From Gammaproteobacteria bacterium (GTDB taxonomy: Bacteria > Pseudomonadota > Gammaproteobacteria > Enterobacterales > Alteromonadaceae), in assembly GCA_018815765.1 (NCBI GenBank), contig JAHIWM010000215.1:1-36377 (forward strand): a stretch of DNA of 36,377 bases. Direction: 5' to 3'. Below the pieces are notes generated by a model. The model was not told where the DNA came from. It worked only from the letters and a program-made list of their open reading frames with translations, and searched no databases. Below are positions 19,389-28,032 of this stretch, piece by piece; the first letter of the stretch is position 1; each line of letters starts with the position of its first letter. The translations under genes were made by a program, and so were the position numbers.

Positions 19389-19786
19389 TCAGGCCAGCTG
19401 GAGTAAAAAGGTAGTAACAACAGCTTTTCCCCTTCTGTGGCATGACCCAGTTTAAGCTGCAATTGCCACTTCATTCTGGGCTGACTGCATGCGCCTAATA
19501 CCATTTCGCTGCTGTAAAACGAAGGTTGCCCATCCATAGCTTTAAACAACAGCGGTATAGTGCCCATACTCATCGACACTCCTGTGACTTCTGCCTGTTT
19601 GATTTGCCAGTCTTCCTCCAACTCGATAGTCCAGTTTAATATTTCTTCAACTGGCGCGTCAGCCGGGCTTAAACTGACACTGACTTTTTCATCCTGATGT
19701 AGCTGTAACACCTCTTGCGGTTGCGGGTTTTCCTCTGAGCAACCAACCAGACAGAACAAATAAAAAGCCAGTACAAGCAATCTCAT
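19385..19786 (-). CDS. Small predicted lipoprotein of unknown function, divergent from ccoN
   Basis: MRLLVLAFYLFCLVGCSEENPQ (lipobox LVGC); predicted beta-rich body with SMGTIP and LGACSQPRM segments. ATG at 19786 preferred over the track start 19846. Confidence 0.65.
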   Translation of the reverse strand: MRLLVLAFYLFCLVGCSEENPQPQEVLQLHQDEKVSVSLSPADAPVEEILNWTIELEEDWQIKQAEVTGVSMSMGTIPLLFKAMDGQPSFYSSEMVLGACSQPRMKWQLQLKLGHATEGEKLLLLPFYSSWPD

Positions 19787-20076
19787 CTGATAATTTTCCG
19801 TAGATAAAGGATGGCAAGTGTACCTTCTCGCCACTATGAAACGCAAAACACTGCTGTAATTGGTTATTTTGCGACCAGCAGTATTGTTCTACATCATAAA
19901 AGCAGCTGTTTTGCCTATCTTTTTAAAGGCAAAACTCGTATTATTTCGCCCCAAAATGGTTAAGGGTTTAGTTGCTTTGCAAGTCGTGGGGGCTGCTACA
20001 CTGTTAATCAACAATAAGAAGGGTCACCTTAGGGTGAATTTTTAATCACTAGCAATAAACTGCAGCGGAACTCAAC

Positions 20077-21507
20077 ATGAGCCAGACCAAATCGTTAAAT
20101 GTTGACTACAACTATACCGTTGTCCGCCTTTTTGCCGTCACCACAGTTATGTGGGGTATTGTCGGTATGGGGTTGGGTGTATTACTTGCGGCACAACTTT
20201 ATTGGCCCGCACTTAATTTCGACACGGCATGGTTTACTTACAGTCGTCTTCGTCCTCTTCACACTAACGCAGTAATCTTCGCATTTGGTACAAGTGCTCT
20301 GTTTGCCACATCTTATTATGTGGTGCAGCGTACCTGCCAGGTCAGGCTTTTTGCAGAAAAGCTTGCGATGTTTACTTTTATTGGCTGGCAAGCAGTCATT
20401 ATCGCCGCAATTATCACTTTACCTCAGGGTATAGGTAACAGCAGTAAAGAATATGCTGAGTTGGAATGGCCAATTGACATTCTGATTGCGGTGGTCTGGA
20501 TTTCGTACGCTGTGGTGTTTTTTGGCACTTTAGTTAAACGTAATACCAGCCATATTTATGTGGCGAACTGGTTCTACGGTGGTTTTATTATCACAGTTGC
20601 GGCCTTACACATCGTCAATAGCATGGCTGTGCCAGTGTCTTTCACCAAGTCTTACTCAGTGTACGCTGGTGCAGTGGATGCGATGGTACAGTGGTGGTAT
20701 GGTCACAACGCAGTAGGTTTCTTATTAACTGCAGGCTTCCTGGGTATGATGTATTACTTCGTACCAAAACAGGCTGGCCGCCCTGTTTACTCCTACCGTT
20801 TATCAGTCGTGCACTTCTGGGCACTGATCGCTTTATATATCTGGGCCGGTTCTCACCATTTACATTACACTGCCCTGCCAGACTGGACTCAGTCTGTTGG
20901 TATGGTGATGTCAGTCATCCTGTTTGTACCAAGCTGGGGTGGCATGATCAACGGTATCATGACGCTGTCTGGTGCCTGGCATAAACTGAAAACTGACCCT
21001 ATCTTACGTTTCCTGATTGTGTCTCTGTCCTTCTACGGCATGTCGACATTCGAAGGTCCGATGATGGCGATCAAGTCGGTAAATGCGCTGTCGCATTACA
21101 CAGACTGGACTGTTGGTCACGTTCACTCAGGTGCTTTAGGTTGGGTTGCTATGGTGTCTATCGGTGCTATCTACCACCTGATCCCAAATATCTATAATCA
21201 GGGCCGGATGTACAGCATTAAGCTGATTAACACCCACTTCTGGTTACACACTATTGGCGTGGTTCTGTACATTGTTGCTATGTGGATCAGCGGCATTATG
21301 CAAGGCATGATGTGGCGTGCAGTTAACACTGACGGCACTCTGACGTACAGCTTTGTACAAAGCTTAGAAGCCTCTTACCCGTTCTACCTGATGCGTTTTA
21401 TCGGTGGCTGTTTTGTCGTCACAGGTATGCTGGTCATGGCGTATAACGTTGTGAAAACTATCAGAGCGAAAGATGGTGCTCTGGAACCAGTAGCTGAAGC
21501 AGCGTAA
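20077..21507 (+). CDS. ccoN: Cytochrome c oxidase, cbb3-type, subunit I
   Basis: 476-aa haem-copper oxidase: [55 protein letters not shown]. Confidence 0.97.
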   Translation: MSQTKSLNVDYNYTVVRLFAVTTVMWGIVGMGLGVLLAAQLYWPALNFDTAWFTYSRLRPLHTNAVIFAFGTSALFATSYYVVQRTCQVRLFAEKLAMFTFIGWQAVIIAAIITLPQGIGNSSKEYAELEWPIDILIAVVWISYAVVFFGTLVKRNTSHIYVANWFYGGFIITVAALHIVNSMAVPVSFTKSYSVYAGAVDAMVQWWYGHNAVGFLLTAGFLGMMYYFVPKQAGRPVYSYRLSVVHFWALIALYIWAGSHHLHYTALPDWTQSVGMVMSVILFVPSWGGMINGIMTLSGAWHKLKTDPILRFLIVSLSFYGMSTFEGPMMAIKSVNALSHYTDWTVGHVHSGALGWVAMVSIGAIYHLIPNIYNQGRMYSIKLINTHFWLHTIGVVLYIVAMWISGIMQGMMWRAVNTDGTLTYSFVQSLEASYPFYLMRFIGGCFVVTGMLVMAYNVVKTIRAKDGALEPVAEAA

Positions 21508-21517
21508 GGAGCTTATT

Positions 21518-22159
21518 GTGTCTAAGAACTATCATGAATTTTTTGAGAAAAGTGCAGGCTGGTTAGCCATAGGCACAGTGCTGGCAATCAGTTTTGGTAC
21601 CCTGGTTGAAATCACTCCTCTGCTGTTTTTAAAAGAAACCACCGAACCTGTGGACGGCTTAAAGCCCTACACAGCGCTGCAACTGGAAGGCCGTGACATT
21701 TATATCCGTGAAGGATGTGTGAACTGTCATAGCCAGATGATCCGTCCGTTCCGTCATGAAGTGGAACGCTATGGTCACTACTCTGTTGCCGGTGAAAGTG
21801 TATGGGAACATCCATTTTTATGGGGTTCAAAACGTACTGGTCCTGATTTAGCCCGTGTGGGTGGCCGTTACAGCGATGACTGGCACCACGCGCATCTAAT
21901 GAATCCACGTGACGTTGTGCCTCAGTCGAATATGCCAGGCTTTCCATGGCTTGAGACAAATACGCTGGATGGCGAGTTAACTCCGAAGAAGATGGAAATC
22001 TTTAACAAGTTAACCAAAGGCAAAATGGCGCCGAACGATGAAGACGGCCTGATGTATTCAGCCGAAGAAATCGCAGCAGCCACTGAGTCTGTCAAAGGAA
22101 AAACAGAGATGCAGGCGTTAATTGCATATCTGCAATCCCTTGGCACAGCGCTGAAGTAA
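21518..22159 (+). CDS. ccoO: Cytochrome c oxidase, cbb3-type, subunit II (c-type haem)
   Basis: [36 protein letters not shown]; CxxCH; GTG start. Confidence 0.97.
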   Translation: MSKNYHEFFEKSAGWLAIGTVLAISFGTLVEITPLLFLKETTEPVDGLKPYTALQLEGRDIYIREGCVNCHSQMIRPFRHEVERYGHYSVAGESVWEHPFLWGSKRTGPDLARVGGRYSDDWHHAHLMNPRDVVPQSNMPGFPWLETNTLDGELTPKKMEIFNKLTKGKMAPNDEDGLMYSAEEIAAATESVKGKTEMQALIAYLQSLGTALK

Positions 22160-22161
22160 CT

Positions 22162-22344
22162 ATGATGGATATTGCAACCCTACACAGTATTTTCACCGTG
22201 CTAGTGTTTGTAGGTTTTATTGGTCTTGTGGTCTGGCTTTTTGTGTTAAAACGCAAGCCAGACTTCGAGGAACAGGCAAATTTGCCTTTTGCAGACGACC
22301 AAAAACCAAAACAACAACAGAAACAGGAGTCGGATCATGAGTAG
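22162..22344 (+). CDS. ccoQ: Cbb3-type cytochrome oxidase subunit CcoQ/FixQ
   Basis: 60-aa single-TM protein between ccoO and ccoP; overlaps the ccoP start. Confidence 0.9.
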   Translation: MMDIATLHSIFTVLVFVGFIGLVVWLFVLKRKPDFEEQANLPFADDQKPKQQQKQESDHE

Positions 22345-23314
22345 CTTTTGGAGCTATTGGATCGCCATTTTATCCATTGGATGTATCGTATTCTGCACCG
22401 TCATTCTAACCTGGAACTTAAAAAACCACGTTGGCGTGAAAGAAGGCGAAGCGACTGGTCATGAGTTTGATGGCATTGAAGAAATTAACAATCCATTACC
22501 TAAGTGGTGGACTTATATGTTTTACGCCACCATCGTCTGGTCGGTGTATTACTTTGCAGCCTACCCAGGCTTAGGTAACTATAAAGGCTTTTTAAACTGG
22601 ACCAGTTCAAACCAGGGCATTAAAAACCTGGCTGAATCCAAAGCTGCAGTAGAACAAAACAAACTGGACGGCAAAAACGTACAGTTGGACCGTGAATATG
22701 ATGCGGCCAACGAAACCTATGCCAAAGAGTTTGCCAAGTACACCAGCCGTGACATTCTGGATCTGGCTTATGACACTAACGCACTAAAAGTAGGTCAACG
22801 GTTGTTCCTGCAAAACTGTGCTCAGTGTCACGGTTCAGATGCTCGTGGTCAGCGTGGTTTCCCTAACCTGACAGACGATGACTGGTTATATGGTGGTACG
22901 CCGGACAAGATCAAAGAAACCCTGTTGTATGGTCGTAAAGCGGCTATGCCAGCCTGGGGTGAAGCTCTGGGTGAACAAGGCGTAAAAGAAATGACAGCTT
23001 ATGTATTAAGCCTGTCAGGCCGTAAGGTGAATGATAAAGATGCAGCAGCCGGCAAAATGAAGTTTGGCATGTGTGCAGCTTGTCACGGTGCAGATGGTAA
23101 AGGCAGCTTAGCCCATAACCTGCCGTTTGGCGCACCTAACCTGACGGACAACACTTGGTTATACGGTGGTTCACACGGTGCTGTAGAAGAAACGCTGAAT
23201 AAAGGCCGTAACGGTCAAATGCCAGCCTTCAAAGAGATTTTAGGGGAAGACAAAATCCATATTATCTCTGCTTACGTTTACCGTTTATCACGTCCAGAAG
23301 AAAGCAGTAAGTAA
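22337..23314 (+). CDS. ccoP: Cytochrome c oxidase, cbb3-type, subunit III (dihaem)
   Basis: MSSFWSYWIAILSIG..., HEFDGIEEINNPLPKWW, two CxxCH motifs (CAQCHGSD, CAACHGAD). ATG at 22337 preferred over the track start 22289. Confidence 0.96.
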   Translation: MSSFWSYWIAILSIGCIVFCTVILTWNLKNHVGVKEGEATGHEFDGIEEINNPLPKWWTYMFYATIVWSVYYFAAYPGLGNYKGFLNWTSSNQGIKNLAESKAAVEQNKLDGKNVQLDREYDAANETYAKEFAKYTSRDILDLAYDTNALKVGQRLFLQNCAQCHGSDARGQRGFPNLTDDDWLYGGTPDKIKETLLYGRKAAMPAWGEALGEQGVKEMTAYVLSLSGRKVNDKDAAAGKMKFGMCAACHGADGKGSLAHNLPFGAPNLTDNTWLYGGSHGAVEETLNKGRNGQMPAFKEILGEDKIHIISAYVYRLSRPEESSK

Positions 23315-23334
23315 TCTGTCTTGCTGTTAAATCT

Positions 23335-23361
23335 AATAAGCCCCGCGTTGTGGGGCTTATT
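23335..23361 (+). terminator. Hairpin/terminator between ccoP and fixH
   Basis: AATAAGCCCC-N7-GGGGCTTATT perfect inverted repeat. Confidence 0.55.
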
Positions 23362-23381
23362 GCTATCTGTAAGAGGTCTTT

Positions 23382-23867
23382 ATGTTGCATGATACAAAAC
23401 CCTGGTACAAACAGCTGTGGCCCTGGTTATTGATCGCCTTCCCTATCGTCTCCTTTATCAAAGGTGGCCATACCATTTATATCATGCAGCAAAATAATCC
23501 GGACCTGGTAATTGATGATTACTACAAAGAAGGCCGGGCTATTAATATGAATTTAGCCAAGTACCGTGAGGCTGAATTACGTAATTTACATGCCAGCACT
23601 TTGATTGCCGCCAATCAGGTGATAGTGCGGTTTGAGCAAAACAAAACTTTAGGGCAGCATTTGCAACTAGAGTTTTTTCATAACACCATCGCTGCCAATG
23701 ATTTTGTCGTGACCGCAGAGCGTAGCGGCGAGAATCTGTATGTTGCCACTTTACCCAAGACGCTGGACGGTAAATGGAATCTGGTGGTCTCGGATGAGCA
23801 TAAAGACTGGAAACTGCGGGCGAGCGCCATGCTGCCACAACAAGGTGAATTTAAACTGGGATATTAA
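23382..23867 (+). CDS. fixH: FixH/CcoH family cbb3 oxidase assembly protein
   Basis: N-terminal TM segment then NPDLVIDDYYKEGRAINMNLAKYREA, characteristic of gammaproteobacterial FixH; located between ccoP and ccoI. Confidence 0.88.
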   Translation: MLHDTKPWYKQLWPWLLIAFPIVSFIKGGHTIYIMQQNNPDLVIDDYYKEGRAINMNLAKYREAELRNLHASTLIAANQVIVRFEQNKTLGQHLQLEFFHNTIAANDFVVTAERSGENLYVATLPKTLDGKWNLVVSDEHKDWKLRASAMLPQQGEFKLGY

Positions 23868-23869
23868 CA

Positions 23870-26272
23870 GTGTCGTATACAGGTTGTTTTCACTGCAATG
23901 AAGCCATACCGGCTGGTTCAGACTTTAGCCTCAGCATAGAGCAACAACCACGGCAATTTTGTTGCCCTGGTTGCTTAGCCGTCGCGGAAACCATTATCGA
24001 TCAAGGCCTTGGCGATTATTACAAGTTTCGTACTGCCCCTGCCAGCAAAGCCCAGCTTGTGCCTGATCAACTACAACTGGTTAATTATGACAGCGCCGAA
24101 GTGCTCTCTGATCTGACTCAACATAAAACAGACCAAACCCAGATTGAGTTATCCATAGCGGGCATTAGTTGTGCTGCCTGTGCCTGGCTGATTGAAAAAC
24201 AACTGCAAAAGAACCCTGCGATCAAAACGGTCAGCGTCAACTCCAGCACAGCACGTTGTGTGGTCAGTTGGGATTTAAAACAGCTAAAGCTCAGCGATTT
24301 ACTTAACAGTATCAATCAGCTTGGCTATCAGGCTTCGCCCTTTATGGCCGATCAGGAAGAGGCTGTTCAGCAAGCTGAATTGCGTCGTTTTTTAAAACGT
24401 CTGGCTGTGTCAGGTTTTATGAGTATGCAGGTCATGATGCTGGCCTTTGGTTTGTATTTTGGTGATTACACGGGCATAGAACCGCAATTTGAAGGCTACT
24501 TACGCTGGATCAGTTTGTTTCTGACGACCCCGGTGGTGTTTTACAGCGCTAAACCTTTTACCTTAAGTGCCTGGCGGGCCATTAAAGGCCGCGAACTCAA
24601 TATGGATGTGCCTGTGACACTGGCCGTCTTTTACACCTTCCTCGCTTCTGCATACGCCACTGTATTCGATACAGGCGAAGTGTATTTTGAATCCGTTTGT
24701 ATGTTTGTATTTTTACTGCAACTGGGTAAGTTTTTTGAATTCCGCGCCAGAGCACAGGCCAGAGCCGCCACCGGAAACTTATTAAAAATTATGCCTGTAT
24801 CAGCCAGACTGGTGCAAGGTGATGAATTGGTTCCTACTTCAGCCCGCCGTTTAGAAGCAGGTCAGATCATTCTGGTACAAGCCGGTGAAACCATAGCAGC
24901 GGATGGCGTGGTGTTGTCGGGGCAAAGTTCGGTGGACGAATCGATGTTAACTGGCGAATACAAGGCAGTGAGCAAAGCTTCGGGCGATACAGTCATGGCA
25001 GGCAGTATTAACCATGATGGCGTGCTGAAAGTGACAGTGCATCAGGCACTCGCTCATTCACGTTTAGGTCAAATTATCGAGCTGCAGCAGCAGACTCTGA
25101 ATCAAAAACCGCAGATTGTGGAAAAGACCACTAAACTTGCCCGCTTCTTTATCCAGCGACTGCTTATCATCGCTTTTGCTACTTTTTTACTTTGGTATTT
25201 CTGGCTGGATCAAGACAGAGCTTTTTGGGTGACTTTATCTGTATTGGTGGCCACCTGCCCTTGCGCTTTAACCCTGGCGACACCTACTGCTATTACCTGC
25301 GCTTTAGCTCGCTTAAACCGCAAAGGGATCCTGATCAAAAATCAGCAGGTGCTGGAAATATTGCCGCAGCTGAATTCCATATTTCTGGATAAAACCGGTA
25401 GTCTGACGCAAGGCCGTTTTAGTATTCAACGCACTCAATTACATAACACAGCGTACAGCCAAGACACTCTGTTAGCCCTGATTGCCCGCATTGAAACTTA
25501 TTCAGAGCATCCTATAGCCAAAGCTTTTTCGACATATCTAACAACTGACATCAAAAATCCTATCAAAGTTGAACAGGTGCAGGTGCATGTAGGTTCTGGC
25601 TTATCGGCACGCTGGGTACAGCATGATGGAACAAGCGCTGATGTCAAGGTCGGCAGTGCGGCTTTTTGTGACGCAGAAGCTGAAACTACCGCAGCCGTCT
25701 GTTGCAGTATCAATAATCAACTGGTGTTCTCCGTCAAACTGTCAGATGCGTTGCGCCCTGAAGTGCCTGCACTTGTGAAAGCGTTAAAACAACGTGGTTT
25801 AAGTTTGTCCATGCTGACGGGTGATTCTTCTGCTCAAGTGGAAGAAGTACAACAGCAATTACAATTTGATCAGGTCTTTAAAGGTTGCAGCCCAGAGCAA
25901 AAAGTTGAGCATATACGTCAGGCCGTGGCACAAGGCGATAAGGTGTTGATGTTAGGTGATGGCATTAATGACAGCCCTTGTTTTCATGCCGCCCATGTTT
26001 CTGTGGCTTTGGATTCAGGCACTGATTTATCCAAAAACCAGGCTGATGTGGTATTACTGCATAATGATTTGAATTTAGTACAGGAACTGATTGAAGGCGC
26101 TATGTTGGCGCAGCGTATCGTAAAGCAGAACCTGTGGTGGGCCGTAGGTTATAATCTGGTGATTATCCCGTTAGCAGTCATGGGGTTTGTCTCGCCTTAT
26201 GTTGCGGTCATTGGTATGTCGTTCAGTTCTATTTTAGTGGTGTCTAACTCACTGAGGTTACTTAAAGCATGA
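23870..26272 (+). CDS. ccoI: CcoI/FixI-type copper-translocating P-type ATPase
   Basis: N-terminal CFHCNE and CCPGC, HMA-like GISCAACAWLIEK, ATCPCALTLATPTA, DKTGSLTQG, SEHPIAKAF, MLTGDSS, GDGINDSP. GTG start. Confidence 0.95.
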   Translation: MSYTGCFHCNEAIPAGSDFSLSIEQQPRQFCCPGCLAVAETIIDQGLGDYYKFRTAPASKAQLVPDQLQLVNYDSAEVLSDLTQHKTDQTQIELSIAGISCAACAWLIEKQLQKNPAIKTVSVNSSTARCVVSWDLKQLKLSDLLNSINQLGYQASPFMADQEEAVQQAELRRFLKRLAVSGFMSMQVMMLAFGLYFGDYTGIEPQFEGYLRWISLFLTTPVVFYSAKPFTLSAWRAIKGRELNMDVPVTLAVFYTFLASAYATVFDTGEVYFESVCMFVFLLQLGKFFEFRARAQARAATGNLLKIMPVSARLVQGDELVPTSARRLEAGQIILVQAGETIAADGVVLSGQSSVDESMLTGEYKAVSKASGDTVMAGSINHDGVLKVTVHQALAHSRLGQIIELQQQTLNQKPQIVEKTTKLARFFIQRLLIIAFATFLLWYFWLDQDRAFWVTLSVLVATCPCALTLATPTAITCALARLNRKGILIKNQQVLEILPQLNSIFLDKTGSLTQGRFSIQRTQLHNTAYSQDTLLALIARIETYSEHPIAKAFSTYLTTDIKNPIKVEQVQVHVGSGLSARWVQHDGTSADVKVGSAAFCDAEAETTAAVCCSINNQLVFSVKLSDALRPEVPALVKALKQRGLSLSMLTGDSSAQVEEVQQQLQFDQVFKGCSPEQKVEHIRQAVAQGDKVLMLGDGINDSPCFHAAHVSVALDSGTDLSKNQADVVLLHNDLNLVQELIEGAMLAQRIVKQNLWWAVGYNLVIIPLAVMGFVSPYVAVIGMSFSSILVVSNSLRLLKA

Positions 26273-26457
26273 GTATTATTTATGTGCTGATCCCCATCGC
26301 TATACTTTTTGTCTGTATTGGGCTGGGTATTTTTTTCTGGGCCGTACGCAGCCGCCAGTTTGATGATTTAAACAAAGAAGGCATGAGTATTTTGTTTGAA
26401 GACGAAAAGAAAACCGTAAAACCAGAAGCGGATCCGGATAAACAACCGCCGCAATGA
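26269..26457 (+). CDS. ccoS: Cbb3-type cytochrome oxidase assembly protein CcoS
   Basis: Small single-TM protein with FFWAVRSRQFDDLNKEGMSILFED; ATGA overlap with ccoI. Confidence 0.93.
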   Translation: MSIIYVLIPIAILFVCIGLGIFFWAVRSRQFDDLNKEGMSILFEDEKKTVKPEADPDKQPPQ

Positions 26458-27140
26458 ATCAGGAACTTGTCTTTAACCTGTTGGCGGCCCTGAGTATAGG
26501 TTTTTTAGGTAGTAGCCATTGCCTGGTGATGTGCGGCGGTATAGCCAGTGCGTTGCAACTCTCTATGCCCCAATTAAATCAGTTGCAGCAACTCAAACTG
26601 CAGTTGATGCTTAGCCTGGGTCGCTTAACGACCTACAGCTTTTTAGGAGCATTAACAGGGGCTTTTGGCGCAGCCGTGCTGGTAAAACTTGGCATTAGTT
26701 TATTCTGGCTGAAATTACTGGCGGGTCTGATGCTGTTACTGATGGCCTTTTACGTCGCTCGTTTGTGGTTTGCGTTAACCTTTCTTGAAAAACTGGGATC
26801 GGCTTTATGGCGCAAAATACAACCATTCTCCAAAGCCTTGTTGCCTCTTGATAGCAGCCCAAAAGCCTTAGCTTATGGTCTATGTTGGGGCTTTTTACCT
26901 TGTGGCCTGGTCTACAGCAGTTTAGGCTGGAGTCTGGCCAGCGGCAGTGCCTTACAAGGTGCACTACTGATGTGTGCTTTTGGCCTTGGTACCTTACCTG
27001 CCATGCTGGCGGTCGGCAGTTTTGCCCGTAGCCTGAGTCGATTTAAAAATAAAAACTGGGTCAGAGCCAGTGCGGCTCTATTACTGGCCTTGTATGCACT
27101 TTACACTATAGCTATTGCATTAGCGCCACGACTTTTCTAA
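26454..27140 (+). CDS. Sulfite exporter TauE/SafE-like (UreH-like) membrane protein, cbb3-associated
   Basis: FLGSSHCLVMCGGIASAL, GRLTTYSFLGALTGAFG, YGLCWGFLPCGLVYSSLGWSLASGSALQGALLM, FGLGTLPAML; multiple TM segments. Confidence 0.88.
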   Translation: MNQELVFNLLAALSIGFLGSSHCLVMCGGIASALQLSMPQLNQLQQLKLQLMLSLGRLTTYSFLGALTGAFGAAVLVKLGISLFWLKLLAGLMLLLMAFYVARLWFALTFLEKLGSALWRKIQPFSKALLPLDSSPKALAYGLCWGFLPCGLVYSSLGWSLASGSALQGALLMCAFGLGTLPAMLAVGSFARSLSRFKNKNWVRASAALLLALYALYTIAIALAPRLF

Positions 27141-27170
27141 GCTGGGGAAGTCGTCAAAAAGGAATACCTT

Positions 27171-27887
27171 ATGTCCGGTTCAAATTTAAGTTGCCAACAT
27201 TGCGGTTTTAGTCAGCTTTGCCTGCCTTTTACATTAAATACTGCTGAACTGGACACGTTGGACGATATTATCGAACGCAAAAAACCTCTGCACAAAGGCG
27301 ATTTTCTGATTGAAGCTGGTACAGCCCTGCACTCTTTGTATGCAGTGCGTAGTGGTTCTTTTAAAACCTTTACCTTGACCGAATCCGGTGAAGAACAAAT
27401 TACCGGCTTTCATTTACCTGGTGACGTGATAGGTTTTGATGCCATTGGTGAGCAACAACACCCAAGTTTTGCTCAGGCGCTGGAAACTGCTATGGTTTGT
27501 GAAATTCCCTACAATCAGATGGACCAGTTGATGGGTGAACTGCCAAAACTACGTCAGCAGATGATGCGCCTGATGAGTCAGGATATCAGTGGCGATCAAC
27601 AAATGTTGTTGTTACTGAACCGCAAGAATGCTGAAGAGAAGCTGGCCGCCTTTTTAACTAACCTGTCTCATAGGTTTGCCAGCCGTGGTTTTTCCAAAAA
27701 AGAATTCCGTTTAAGTATGACTCGCGGCGAAATAGGTAACTATTTAGGCCTGACAGTTGAAACTATTAGCCGTTTATTAGGTCGATTCCATAAGGACGAC
27801 TTAATACACGTGGATGGTAAACTGATTTGTATCAGTGACCCGGATGCGTTAAGTAAACTGGCTGGTGGCTCCGCTATAGCGCGCTGA
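27171..27887 (+). CDS. fnr: FNR-type oxygen-responsive transcriptional regulator (EtrA/Fnr)
   Basis: [14 protein letters not shown]-terminal Fe-S Cys cluster plus internal Cys ([10 protein letters not shown]), [17 protein letters not shown]-binding [24 protein letters not shown]. Confidence 0.96.
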   Translation: MSGSNLSCQHCGFSQLCLPFTLNTAELDTLDDIIERKKPLHKGDFLIEAGTALHSLYAVRSGSFKTFTLTESGEEQITGFHLPGDVIGFDAIGEQQHPSFAQALETAMVCEIPYNQMDQLMGELPKLRQQMMRLMSQDISGDQQMLLLLNRKNAEEKLAAFLTNLSHRFASRGFSKKEFRLSMTRGEIGNYLGLTVETISRLLGRFHKDDLIHVDGKLICISDPDALSKLAGGSAIAR

Positions 27888-27891
27888 CAGA

Positions 27892-27945
27892 TTGATATAC
27901 CCAAAGTAGTCGCAGCTGCAATGCGGCAACAACTACCAGGGGTTT
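27892..27945. repeat. Fragment resembling a gammaproteobacterial intergenic palindromic repeat (YPAL/ERIC-type family)
   Basis: GATATACCCAAAGTAGTCGCAGCTGCAATGCGGCAACAACTACCAGGGG closely matches the remembered left arm GATATACCCAAAGTAATTCGAGTTGCAG..GGCGGCAA of a dispersed repeat; also carries GTAGT...ACTAC and GCAGCTGC self-complementarity. Confidence 0.4.
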
Positions 27946-27947
27946 TG

Positions 27948-27961
27948 TTGATCCAGCACAA
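27948..27961 (+). promoter_or_regulatory. Candidate FNR box upstream of uspE
   Basis: TTGATCCAGCACAA matches TTGAT-N4-ATCAA at 8 of 10 positions; 71 bp upstream of the uspE ATG. Confidence 0.45.
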
Positions 27962-28032
27962 GGACTTATCAGCCTACCTTCGCTACCTTGGCTACACTTA
28001 CAGGGTAAGCCTTAGCTTAGCAGGAGCATGAT

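Noticed and set aside
20001-20015. Possible FNR box upstream of ccoN (ACACT-GTTA-ATCAA)
   Set aside because: Only one half site matches (6 of 10 positions overall); too weak to call.
19860-20045. 61-aa ORF in the ccoN leader
   Set aside because: TTG start, no RBS seen, and it covers the inverted-repeat leader; more likely non-coding regulatory sequence.
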